Assembly: GCA_022819645.1 (NCBI GenBank)
Contig: JAJEGU010000040.1
Coordinates: 1-38,939, forward strand
DNA length: 38,939 bases
Origin: Pseudomonadales bacterium
Lineage (GTDB): Bacteria; Pseudomonadota; Gammaproteobacteria; Pseudomonadales; Pseudohongiellaceae
Direction: 5' to 3'
This document shows positions 1 through 8,600 of this stretch, piece by piece. The position numbers and the translations under genes are program-made. Numbering within the stretch: the stretch's first letter is position 1; each line of letters opens with the position of its first letter. A model generated the notes under the pieces. It saw nothing but the letters and a program-made list of their open reading frames with translations. It was not told the DNA's origin and made no database searches.

Positions 1-137
1 CCATCCGTGGAGTTTTTCATTATCGCAAAACAAAAGCGTGGTTTTGTTTTGCTCCCGAATTCAATGGCTTACGCCATCGAATTCGGCGGCACTTCCATGT
101 GCCGCAGGGAAGCTCTGACTTGATCAGAGCTTCCCTA
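1..137 (-). repeat. Five-hairpin repeat A, copy 1 (cut by window edge)
   Basis: Partial copy of a 153-154 bp repeat also found at 3545-3698, 12888-13041 and 38786-38939. Read on the minus strand it starts TAGGGAAGCTCTGA and contains consecutive hairpins; the outer end (GTATTCTCTG) lies beyond base 1. It follows the 3' end of phoU, separated from it by a short family B palindrome. Near-identity to the other copies suggests recent spread or gene conversion. Confidence 0.9.
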
Positions 138-158
138 GGAGTCTGCGCCGCAGGCTCC
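138..158. repeat. Family B palindrome, solo hairpin
   Basis: GGAGTCTGCG/CGCAGGCTCC is a nearly perfect inverted repeat. It matches the tips of the longer family B elements at 10676-10842 and 24765-24827. It lies 9 bp beyond the phoU stop codon and abuts repeat A copy 1. It could act as a transcript-end hairpin. Confidence 0.65.
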
Positions 159-167
159 CAGGGCGCA

Positions 168-872
168 TCACTTCTTCGGTAAGGGTCGTCCCATGCCCAG
201 GTTCACGCCGATCACCATGTAGGACACATGCTCGGAGATATTGTTGGTGTGATCTCCGATGCGCTCCAGGGAACGAAATGCCCACAGCACGATGAGCACC
301 ACGCTGACGCTTTCGGGATTCCTGGTCATATGGGTGACCATGGAGCGGATAGCGCCGTGGTAGTCATTGTCCACTTCCGCGTCCTCGTCGGCGATCGCCG
401 TGGCAGCGTCGGTATCCATGCGGGCAAAGGCGTCGAGCACCTGTTTTACCATGGCGAGAACCCGCTCCCCCATGCGGTGAAACTCGCCGAGATCCACCGG
501 GTCTTCGCCTTCTTCCGCAAGCGCCAGCGCGCTGCGGGCAATCCGGGCCGCTTCGTCGCCGATGCGCTCGAGATCCCGCACCGCCTTGATGATGGCAAGC
601 ACAAGGCGCAGGTCACCGGCGGTGGGCTGGCGGCGGGCAATGATCAGGCTGCACTCGATGTCGATTTCGCGTTCGAGCCGGTCGATCAGCACATCGTCGT
701 CGATCACCTGCTGGGCAAGTTGGCTATCGTGCTCGGCCACCGAACGCAGGGCGTCGCCAAGCTGTTTTTCCACCTGCCCACCCATGCGCAGCATGTGCGT
801 GCGCACCTTTTCCAGTTCATGGCTGAACTGGCGCGAGATGTGGGCGGCGGTGTCTTCAACGGTACGTGGCAT
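168..872 (-). CDS. phoU: Phosphate-specific transport system accessory protein PhoU
   Basis: PhoU is a cytoplasmic all-helical protein. It links the Pst phosphate transporter to the PhoR/PhoB two-component system and keeps the Pho regulon off when phosphate is plentiful. The 234-residue length is normal. The protein shows the two expected PhoU repeats, each with a signature: LERIGDEAARIA near residues 101-112 and LERIGDHTNNISEHV near 202-216. These carry the acidic and histidine residues that bind metal in the family. The ATG at 872 has GAGG about 7 bases upstream. The other pst/pho genes are not in the window; a pstB homologue would be expected upstream, but here the neighbour is the repeat-rich end of era. 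The gene ends with TGA and is followed by repeat B and then repeat A. Confidence 0.95.
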   Translation of the reverse strand: MPRTVEDTAAHISRQFSHELEKVRTHMLRMGGQVEKQLGDALRSVAEHDSQLAQQVIDDDVLIDRLEREIDIECSLIIARRQPTAGDLRLVLAIIKAVRDLERIGDEAARIARSALALAEEGEDPVDLGEFHRMGERVLAMVKQVLDAFARMDTDAATAIADEDAEVDNDYHGAIRSMVTHMTRNPESVSVVLIVLWAFRSLERIGDHTNNISEHVSYMVIGVNLGMGRPLPKK

Positions 873-931
873 GGCGGGACCTCGGATTGCATATACTGCC
901 TGTGATGTGTTCTGGCGGCTGCGGTCGGGGG

Positions 932-1002
932 CGGTCTCGCCTTCCCTGGCGAGCCGTTCAGGTCTTCAAGAGCTGCGCTCTTGATCGGCTGCGCCGACCG
1001 AC
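932..1002. repeat. Repeat D, copy 1 (71 bp)
   Basis: Identical 71-bp sequence to 1067-1137, in direct orientation 135 bp apart. It holds three small hairpins in a row: CTCGCC/GGCGAG, TCAAGAGC/GCTCTTGA and TCGGC/GCCGA. Found only in the phoU-era interval of this window. Confidence 0.85.
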
Positions 1003-1066
1003 TGCCTGCTCTCAGGGAGATTGTACATGCCATCCCTGGCGCGACTTCGTTGACCTCGATCAGCCC
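1003..1066. other. Spacer between the two D repeats
   Basis: The 220 bp between phoU and era (873-1092) are almost entirely the D repeats and this 64-bp spacer. No credible gene is present. In many gammaproteobacteria recO follows era at this place; no recO remnant can be read in any frame. Confidence 0.5.
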
Positions 1067-1137
1067 CGGTCTCGCCTTCCCTGGCGAGCCGTTCAGGTCT
1101 TCAAGAGCTGCGCTCTTGATCGGCTGCGCCGACCGAC
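1067..1137. repeat. Repeat D, copy 2, overlapping the end of era
   Basis: Second identical 71-bp copy. On the minus strand it enters the era reading frame, encoding its last dozen residues and its TGA stop at 1093-1095. The element therefore appears to have inserted into the 3' end of era. Confidence 0.85.
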
Positions 1138-1983
1138 CTTCACCCAAGTCTGGAGGGTTACTTTGCTTTTGAAGGCTTGTTCCATGTCCTTGCGGGCGGC
1201 GGCGCCGATGAGTTTGAGGCGCTGGCCGCCGCTGCCGATGAGGATGCGCTTCTGGCCCGGCTTCTCCACGGTGATGAGGGCGCTGATCTGGACCGCGCCT
1301 TTTTCGCTGGCGAACTTTTCGATTTCCACCATGACTTCATAGGGCAGTTCGTCGCCGAGTTGCCGGGTGATTTTTTCGCGAATAAGTTCTGCGGCAAGAA
1401 AGCGCGAACTGACGTCGGTGACCTGATCGCCTGGAAACAGAAACGGGCTTTCCGGCAGGAATTCCCGCAGTCTGGTTTCCAGCAGTTCGAGATTATGCCC
1501 GCCCAGGGCGGAAACCGGCACGATTTCGGCGAAATCGAAATGCGCCGCGAGGCGCTCGATATGGGGCAGCAGCCGGCGCTTGTCCCGAAGCTGATCCACC
1601 TTGTTGATGACAAGCAATGCCGGCGCCGAAACTTCCCTCACCGCCTGCAATACCGCCTCGTCCTGCTCGTCCCAGCGCAGGCGTTCGCTGACCAGCATAA
1701 TGACATCGACTTCGCTGACCACGGTCATGACGGTTTCATTCATCATCCGGTTGATGGCCTTGCCGTAGCGGCGGTCGAGACCCGGCGTGTCCACATAGAT
1801 GCACTGGGCTGCGGCGGTCGTGCTGATGCCGAGGATGCGGGTGCGGGTAGTCTGGGGTTTGCGCGAGGTGATGCTGATCTTCTGCCGCAGCAGGTGGTTG
1901 AGCAGGGTCGATTTGCCCACATTGGGCCGACCCACGATGGCGATGTGGCCGCAGCGGGTCGCAGGCTCCCGGGTATTCGTCAC
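1093..1983 (-). CDS. era: GTPase Era, with repeat-encoded C-terminus
   Basis: Era is an essential GTPase that binds the 3' end of 16S rRNA and assists 30S subunit maturation. The sequence shows the G1 loop GRPNVGKSTL, G3 DTPG, G4 NKVD, and a C-terminal KH domain with the loop LIGSGGQRLK. The start is GTG at 1983, which overlaps the rnc stop (GTGA), implying translational coupling; this gives 296 residues. A longer reading from 2091 lies inside rnc and is rejected. The normal C-terminus after LWVKV is a conserved tail of about 15 residues (GWxDDERALRSLGY type). Here it is replaced by RRSRSRAQLLKT, encoded by repeat D. GTPase and KH domains are complete, so the protein is probably functional with an altered tail. 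Confidence 0.93.
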   Translation of the reverse strand: MTNTREPATRCGHIAIVGRPNVGKSTLLNHLLRQKISITSRKPQTTRTRILGISTTAAAQCIYVDTPGLDRRYGKAINRMMNETVMTVVSEVDVIMLVSERLRWDEQDEAVLQAVREVSAPALLVINKVDQLRDKRRLLPHIERLAAHFDFAEIVPVSALGGHNLELLETRLREFLPESPFLFPGDQVTDVSSRFLAAELIREKITRQLGDELPYEVMVEIEKFASEKGAVQISALITVEKPGQKRILIGSGGQRLKLIGAAARKDMEQAFKSKVTLQTWVKVGRRSRSRAQLLKT

Positions 1984-2660
1984 TCTTCCTGCCCCAGCGC
2001 CGCCAGGGCCTTGCCCGCCGCCGCCTGTTCGGCGGCGCGGCGCGAGGGACCGCTGCCTTCGGTGACGATCCGGTGCCCCGGAAGCGAGCAACGCACCTCG
2101 AATCGCTGCTGGTGGCCCTTGCCCCGGATTCCCAGCAATTCATAATCCGGCAAGGCGCGCCGTTCGGACTGGATCAGTTCCTGCAGCCGCGTCTTGTTGT
2201 CCTTGCGCACGCCGCTGCTGGCATAGTCGGCACCGGGCTCGGGAATCCAGCGCCGGACGAATTCGCGGCAGGCTCCCATGCCGCCGTCGAGGTATATCGC
2301 CGCGAGCAGGGCTTCCACCGCCGCGGCCAGGATCGAATCCCTTTCCCGCCCACCGCTGCCCGCTTCGCCGGAGCCGAGTTCGAGAAAGTCGCCGAGTTCG
2401 AGATTCCGCCCCACCCGGGTCAGCGTGGAACCCTTTACCACGGCGGAGCGCATAATGGTGAGATCGCCCTCGTCGGCGTCGGGATGGGCGTTCCAGGCCT
2501 GTTCCGCCACCAGAAAGCCAAGCAGGGCATCGCCGAGAAACTCAAGCCTTTCGTTGTGCTCCCTGCGGGCGCTGCGATGGGTCAGGGCGCGCCGGACCAG
2601 GGACTGGTCGCGGAATTCATGGCCGATTGCCGCTTCCAGGGCGTCGAGTGGCTTGCTCAT
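1980..2660 (-). CDS. rnc: Ribonuclease III
   Basis: RNase III cleaves double-stranded RNA and processes the 30S rRNA precursor and many mRNAs. The 226-residue protein has the catalytic signature ERLEFLGDALLGFLVAE in its N-terminal endonuclease domain. A C-terminal double-stranded-RNA-binding domain (from about residue 155) ends with a typical SRRAAEQAAA helix. The start is ATG at 2660, giving MSKPLDALE; the longer reading to 2861 would run through the end of lepB. The gene lies 20 bp after lepB and overlaps era by 4 bp, in the classic lepB-rnc-era order. Confidence 0.96.
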   Translation of the reverse strand: MSKPLDALEAAIGHEFRDQSLVRRALTHRSARREHNERLEFLGDALLGFLVAEQAWNAHPDADEGDLTIMRSAVVKGSTLTRVGRNLELGDFLELGSGEAGSGGRERDSILAAAVEALLAAIYLDGGMGACREFVRRWIPEPGADYASSGVRKDNKTRLQELIQSERRALPDYELLGIRGKGHQQRFEVRCSLPGHRIVTEGSGPSRRAAEQAAAGKALAALGQEE

Positions 2661-2680
2661 GGCCGCTGCGGGCGCCCCGG

Positions 2681-3526
2681 CTACCGGATCCAGCGGGATT
2701 GGGAAAAAGTGGGCAGATTCCAGCCCGGGTCCTTGTGCATCCATACGGCAACCGCCTTGCCGACGATGTTCTCCTCGGGCACCACGCCCCAGAAACGGCT
2801 GTCGCTGCTTTCGTCGCGATTGTCGCCCATCATGAAGTAACTGCCCGGCGGCACCACCCACAGGGTTCGCACCGGGTCGCGCATGAGCTGGTTCTTGGTC
2901 TGGATGGTGTGCTCCACACCGCCGATGACTTCGGTCCAGCTTGTGCCCGGCACCGGCCCGAAGGCGGAATTGATGGTGATGCCGCCCCGGGGTTCCTTGC
3001 GCACCAGTTCGCGATTGATGTACAGCTCGCCGTCTTCGTAGCGCACGGTATCCCCCGGCACGCCGATCACCCGCTTGATGTAGTACTGGTTTTCATGGGG
3101 CGGGAAAAACACCATGACTTCCCCCCGTCGGGGTTCGTCCACATCCATGATCCTGGTTCCGACCACCGGCAGGCGCAGGCCATAGGCGTATTTGTTGACA
3201 AGAATGAAATCGCCGATATTCAGGGTCGGAATCATCGACCCGGTCGGAATCTGGAAAGGCTCGAAAAGAAAGGAGCGCAGCACCAGCACCAGGGCGAGCA
3301 CGGGAAAGAAGGCCCTGGCGTATTCCACCACCACGGGCTCCCGGGCGAGGCCATCGTTCCGGCTTTGGTCCGGCTCGCCGGCGCGGGACGCCGGACGGTT
3401 GCGGCGGGCTTCCTCGGCAAGGGCGAGGCGGCCGGGCTTCAGCAGCAGCGAATCCAGCAGCCAGATCAGCCCGGACAAGGCCACGAGAATGACCAGCACC
3501 AGGGAAAAATCGATATTCATCATCAT
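2681..3526 (-). CDS. lepB: Signal peptidase I
   Basis: LepB is the inner-membrane serine protease that removes signal peptides from Sec- and Tat-exported proteins. The N-terminus has a hydrophobic segment (residues about 5-22 from the chosen start), a polar loop, then a second hydrophobic segment (FFPVLALVLVLRSFLFEPF). The nucleophile serine lies in PTGSMIPTL and the catalytic lysine in YYIKRVIGVPGDTV. The start is uncertain. ATG codons at 3526, 3523 and 3520 give the usual M-NIDFSLVL opening. An in-frame ATG at 3565 inside repeat A would add MEFFREYLGAGAP. The gene is separated from lepA by repeat A copy 2, so it may need its own promoter or read-through. Confidence 0.94.
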   Translation of the reverse strand: MMMNIDFSLVLVILVALSGLIWLLDSLLLKPGRLALAEEARRNRPASRAGEPDQSRNDGLAREPVVVEYARAFFPVLALVLVLRSFLFEPFQIPTGSMIPTLNIGDFILVNKYAYGLRLPVVGTRIMDVDEPRRGEVMVFFPPHENQYYIKRVIGVPGDTVRYEDGELYINRELVRKEPRGGITINSAFGPVPGTSWTEVIGGVEHTIQTKNQLMRDPVRTLWVVPPGSYFMMGDNRDESSDSRFWGVVPEENIVGKAVAVWMHKDPGWNLPTFSQSRWIR

Positions 3527-3544
3527 AGGGGCACCCGCGCCTAG

Positions 3545-3695
3545 GTATTCTCTGAAAAACTCCATCCGTGGAGTTTTTCATTATCGCAAAACAAAAGCGT
3601 GGTTTTGTTTTGCTCCCGAATTCAATGGCTTACGCCATCGAATTCGGCGGCACTTCCATGTGCCACAGGGAAGCTCTGACTTGATCAGAGTTTCC

Positions 3696-3698
<3 letters not shown>
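3545..3698 (-). repeat. Five-hairpin repeat A, copy 2, between lepA and lepB
   Basis: Complete copy. Its minus-strand left edge TAG is the lepA stop codon and its right edge is followed by CTAGGCGC. The last hairpin in the direction of transcription is TGAAAAACTCCA/TGGAGTTTTTCA, a stem with a T-run that resembles an intrinsic terminator. It splits the normally compact lepA-lepB operon. Two differences from copy 1 are seen (TGCCACAGG and TCAGAGTTTCC). Confidence 0.9.
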
Positions 3699-5495
<1,797 letters not shown>

Positions 5496-5590
5496 AATGG
5501 CGGCGCGGCAAAAAACCAGCCGGCAAGTCTACTGCATCGGAGCGGCGGTTTCAGCGTGTATGAGACTGGCCCGGGATGGCCGCACCCCCT

Positions 5591-5619
5591 GTCATCCTGC
5601 GCGCAGTCGCAGGATCTCG
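5591..5619. repeat. Repeat C palindrome
   Basis: GTCATCCTGCG then CGCAGGATCTC form a hairpin. This is a divergent member of the GTCATTCTGCG family seen at 7144, 10884, 19303, 27043 and 28437. It lies between the protease gene and lepA, about 30 bp after the protease stop codon. Confidence 0.7.
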
Positions 5620-5650
5620 TGGGAAGGCCGCCGCACTTCCGGGCGGATAC

Positions 5651-7024
5651 TCAGGGCAAATCGATGGTCAGATTGCGGCTTTCGCCCTGGCGCAGGATTT
5701 CCAGCGGGATTCGCCCCCCTGGCGGGAGGGATTCGGCGATGCGGGCGAAACCGGCGACGGTATCCACCGCATCGCCGTTGAGGCGGGTGATGACGTCATT
5801 GAGCCGCAGGCCCGACTCGCTGCCCGGGCCGGGTGCCATCTGCGCCACCCGCACGCCGCTGATACCAGCCACCTGGCGGGTTTCCGAACTCAGTTCGGCA
5901 ACGCGAAAGCCCAGGGAATTGGGGGAGCGCGACCGAGGCTCCGGGGAAGGCAGGGTGATATTTCTCGCGTTTGTGTTGGTGGGCGAACTGCCGAGAGTGA
6001 CCTGGAAGCGCCGCTCCTCGCCGTCGCGCAGCACGGTGACCCGGGTGCTTGCGCCGGGACGGTACTGGCCGACGAAGAAGGGCAGTTCGGTGTAGTACCC
6101 GATTTCGTGTCCGTTGAAGCGGGTGATGATGTCGCCATTGCGCAGCCCGGCCCGCTCCGCGGGGCTTGCCGGTTGCACCCGGTCCACCAGGGCGCCGAGT
6201 GGCCGGGCGAGACCGAGCCGCCGGGCGGTTTCGTGATCGACTTCGCGCATTTGCACGCCGAGCAGACCCCGGGCGACGGCGCCAGTGTCCCGCAGTTGCT
6301 CCGTCACATTCACCGCCACATTGCTGGGAATCGCGAAACTGACGCCGTTGGAGCCGCCGGTGCTGCTCAGAATGCGGGAGTTGATGCCGATGACCTCGCC
6401 CTCGAGGTTGAACAGGGGCCCGCCGGAATTACCCTGGTTGATGGCCACGTCGGTCTGGATGAAGGACATGTAGTTGTAGGACGAGCGACGCGGCACGGTG
6501 CGCCCCTTGGCGCTGACGATGCCCGCCGAGGCCGAAAATTCCAGGCCGAAAGGCGAACCGATGGCCAGGACCCAGTCGCCGATTCGCACTGCGTCGGAGT
6601 CGCCGAAGGCGATATGTGGCAGGGCTTCCGCATCGAGTTTCAACAGGGCAAGATCGGAAGGTTCGTCGAGCCCGACCACGACCGCTTCAAATACCCGCCG
6701 GTCATTGAGGTGGACCCGAATCTCCTCGGCGCCTTCCACCACGTGATTGTTGGTGATGACGTAGCCGTCGGCGGAGATAATGAATCCCGATCCCACCGCC
6801 GGCGGCTGGAGCAATTCGCCGGGTTGCCGGCCGTCGGGAATCTGCCGGCGAAACAGGTCGTCGAATTCGTCGAACAGGTTGCTGGAGTTGCTGCGCCGGG
6901 TGGAAATTTCCACAATGGCGGGGCCGTGGCGCTCCACCAGGGCGGCAAAATCGGGAAGCTCCGCCGCCAGCGCGGGAATCGCCAGAACCCAGGCCAGGAC
7001 AAGGGAAACCAGTCTGCTGTGCAA
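5651..7024 (-). CDS. mucD: Periplasmic serine endoprotease, DegP/MucD type
   Basis: HtrA-family envelope protease and chaperone that degrades misfolded periplasmic proteins. An N-terminal signal peptide (residues 1-20, ending ALA|AE) is followed by the trypsin-like domain with the catalytic triad His94 (TNNHVV), Asp124 (PSDLAL) and Ser200 (GNSGGPL). Two PDZ domains follow, around 265-340 and 370-455. The length of 457 residues is usual. The start is TTG at 7024, supported by GGGAG 6 bases upstream. Its place between the anti-sigma factor and lepA matches mucD in the sigma-E (algU) cluster of Pseudomonas, so it is probably part of the envelope stress regulon. The gap to rseA is filled by repeats C and B instead of rseB. 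Confidence 0.92.
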   Translation of the reverse strand: MHSRLVSLVLAWVLAIPALAAELPDFAALVERHGPAIVEISTRRSNSSNLFDEFDDLFRRQIPDGRQPGELLQPPAVGSGFIISADGYVITNNHVVEGAEEIRVHLNDRRVFEAVVVGLDEPSDLALLKLDAEALPHIAFGDSDAVRIGDWVLAIGSPFGLEFSASAGIVSAKGRTVPRRSSYNYMSFIQTDVAINQGNSGGPLFNLEGEVIGINSRILSSTGGSNGVSFAIPSNVAVNVTEQLRDTGAVARGLLGVQMREVDHETARRLGLARPLGALVDRVQPASPAERAGLRNGDIITRFNGHEIGYYTELPFFVGQYRPGASTRVTVLRDGEERRFQVTLGSSPTNTNARNITLPSPEPRSRSPNSLGFRVAELSSETRQVAGISGVRVAQMAPGPGSESGLRLNDVITRLNGDAVDTVAGFARIAESLPPGGRIPLEILRQGESRNLTIDLP

Positions 7025-7143
7025 GGCGTTCTCCCGACACGGTGGTAGAGCGTCAAATGTACCACAGCCATGGGAATCCTGGCAGTAAAATGGTTTTTCC
7101 GGACCAGGACCGGTCAGGTAGCAGAATCCCGGGCAGATTTCCC

Positions 7144-7227
7144 GTCATTCTGCGCGTAGTCGCAGAATCTCCCTGGGAGGCCACTGTCTGAGATTCTGCG
7201 ACTGCGCTTCGCTACGCGCAGAATGAC
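7144..7227. repeat. Repeat C, long nested palindrome
   Basis: An 84-bp inverted repeat. The left arm starts GTCATTCTGCGCGTAG and its exact reverse complement ends the element. The inner part AGTCGCAGAATCTC also pairs with GAGATTCTGCGACT. It is REP-like and lies in the 230-bp gap between rseA and mucD where rseB is usually found. Confidence 0.85.
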
Positions 7228-7234
7228 TGTGGTT

Positions 7235-7258
7235 GGAGGCTGCGGCGCAGGCTCCTAG
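7235..7258. repeat. Family B palindrome at the end of rseA
   Basis: GGAGGCTGCG and CGCAGGCTCC pair around a short centre and are followed by CTAG. The TAG stop codon of rseA (7255-7257) is the outer edge of this palindrome. Confidence 0.75.
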
Positions 7259-7827
7259 TCCTGCAAATCGTTCACCAGATGGAACAGGGGGGAGTCTTCG
7301 ATGTGTTCCATTCTGGGAGGTTCGGCTGGGTCGAATCTCATGCTGCCGATGTATTCGAGGAGACGCTGCCGGGCTTCCGGGTCTACCGGGGCTGCCGGAG
7401 TATTGGCTACTTCGAGCACCTGGGAGACCGGCGCGGAGGACTGGGCGGTGGGTGCAGTGGTTCCGCCGGCGATCCGGGAGGCTGCCGGGCTGGTGTCGAG
7501 GCCAGCCTGGAGGCCGACGAAAACCGCGGCCGCCACGGTGGCGGCGATGGCGAGCTTGCCGGCGAATTGCCGCCCGGCGGGAATGTGGCGAGGTTGCCGG
7601 CCCGGGACAGGCTCGTCCCGCAGCTTGCCGGCGAGCTGCAAGTGGAAATCCTTGCTGAGCGGCGCCACACGCTCGCGCCTCGCAACGGCGCTGGCGAGGT
7701 GGAAGCGTTTCCATGCCGCCAGCAATTCCGGGTCGTTGCCGACGCTCTTGAGCAGACGCCGCAACTCAAGGTCGTCGGTTTCGTTGTCCAACATGGCGGA
7801 AAGCGTTTCCCACCGTGATTCATTCAT
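7255..7827 (-). CDS. rseA: Anti-sigma-E factor, RseA/MucA family
   Basis: Inner-membrane protein that sequesters sigma-E until regulated proteolysis releases it. The N-terminal cytoplasmic RseA domain (about residues 1-55, RWETLSAMLDNETDDLELRR) binds the sigma factor. One membrane span lies at about 90-108 (KLAIAATVAAAVFVGLQAGL), followed by a periplasmic tail of about 80 residues. The length of 190 residues is typical. The ATG overlaps the rpoE stop (ATGA), so synthesis of the pair is coupled. Odd point: the next gene would normally be rseB/mucB, which protects RseA from cleavage, and it is absent. The stop TAG comes from a family B palindrome. Confidence 0.88.
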   Translation of the reverse strand: MNESRWETLSAMLDNETDDLELRRLLKSVGNDPELLAAWKRFHLASAVARRERVAPLSKDFHLQLAGKLRDEPVPGRQPRHIPAGRQFAGKLAIAATVAAAVFVGLQAGLDTSPAASRIAGGTTAPTAQSSAPVSQVLEVANTPAAPVDPEARQRLLEYIGSMRFDPAEPPRMEHIEDSPLFHLVNDLQD

Positions 7828-8411
7828 GTCCTGCCTCCCGCATTTCCCGCTTCGCGGATTTTCCGGTCAATGGCTTCCCGCGCCCGGAAAATCCTCGATC
7901 TTACCGTACCCACCGGACAGTCCATCACTTCCGTGATCTGTTCATAACTCATTCCGGAAAACTCGCGCAAGGTAAAGGCGGTGCGCAGGTCCTCGGGCAA
8001 TTCCCTGATGGCGGCGTCGATCACCGCCTGTAAATGCTCCATGGCGAGTTCGCTTTCCGGGTCGTCCGTTTCCCGCAAGGCCGGCGCCATATCGCCGTGT
8101 TCCGCTTCATCGATCTCGACGCTAGCGAGCATCAGGCGCCGGTTCCGGGATGCCAGATGGTTCTTGGCCGTGTTCACCGCTATCTGGTAGAGCCAGGTAT
8201 AGAACGAACTGTCGCCCCGAAACAGCGAAAGAGCCCGGTATGCCTTGATGAATGTTTCCTGGCTGATGTCCTCGATTTCCTGTGGATTCTGCACGAAGCG
8301 GCTAATCAAACCGGCCACCCGGTGCTGATAGCGCAGCACCAGAAAGTTGAATGCGTTGGCGTCGCCAGCCCGTACCCTCTCCACGAGTTGCCGGTCAGTA
8401 TCCCGGGACAT
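7824..8411 (-). CDS. rpoE: RNA polymerase sigma factor RpoE (AlgU-like)
   Basis: Extracytoplasmic-function sigma factor for the envelope stress response. Region 2 (about residues 20-90) includes EDISQETFIKAYRAL and FYTWLYQIAVNTAKNHL. Region 4 (about 130-185) carries the helix-turn-helix LREFSGMSYEQITEVM and VGTVRSRIFRAREAI. The length of 195 residues matches E. coli RpoE and AlgU. It is the first gene of the rpoE-rseA-mucD cluster, divergent from nadB as in Pseudomonas and Escherichia. A candidate sigma-E-type promoter lies upstream at 8475-8501, implying autoregulation. Confidence 0.96.
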   Translation of the reverse strand: MSRDTDRQLVERVRAGDANAFNFLVLRYQHRVAGLISRFVQNPQEIEDISQETFIKAYRALSLFRGDSSFYTWLYQIAVNTAKNHLASRNRRLMLASVEIDEAEHGDMAPALRETDDPESELAMEHLQAVIDAAIRELPEDLRTAFTLREFSGMSYEQITEVMDCPVGTVRSRIFRAREAIDRKIREAGNAGGRT

Positions 8412-8474
8412 TCGTTCCTCGCAGTCTTTCCCGGAGGCTTTCGAACCCTCCCCGAGGCACTGACACCTTGTTCC

Positions 8475-8501
8475 TGAGACAGCGGATGCGGCAAAAAGTT
8501 C
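8475..8501 (-). promoter_or_regulatory. Candidate sigma-E autoregulatory promoter
   Basis: On the minus strand GAACTT (8501-8496) is followed, after 16 bp, by TCTCA (8479-8475). This fits the sigma-E consensus GAACTT-N16/17-TCTGA with one mismatch. It leaves a leader of about 60 bases before the rpoE ATG. rpoE genes are usually transcribed from such a promoter; use of this one is inference. Confidence 0.6.
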
Positions 8502-8600
8502 TCACCCGGGTTTCAGCAGACGGCCGGATGGCGTCCAAAGCCGCTGCGCCTGTGCTAATGTAGCCGGTCATTTTACCCCGTCCACGCTACGGAGCGGCAC

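Noticed and set aside
932..1137. CRISPR-like array in the D repeats
   Set aside because: Only two 71-bp units, too long and too few for a CRISPR, with internal hairpins and no cas genes nearby.
1984..2091. Extended era start at 2091
   Set aside because: It would run through the end of rnc with a non-conserved Arg/Gly-rich peptide. GTG at 1983 gives the proper opening and a 4-bp overlap with rnc.
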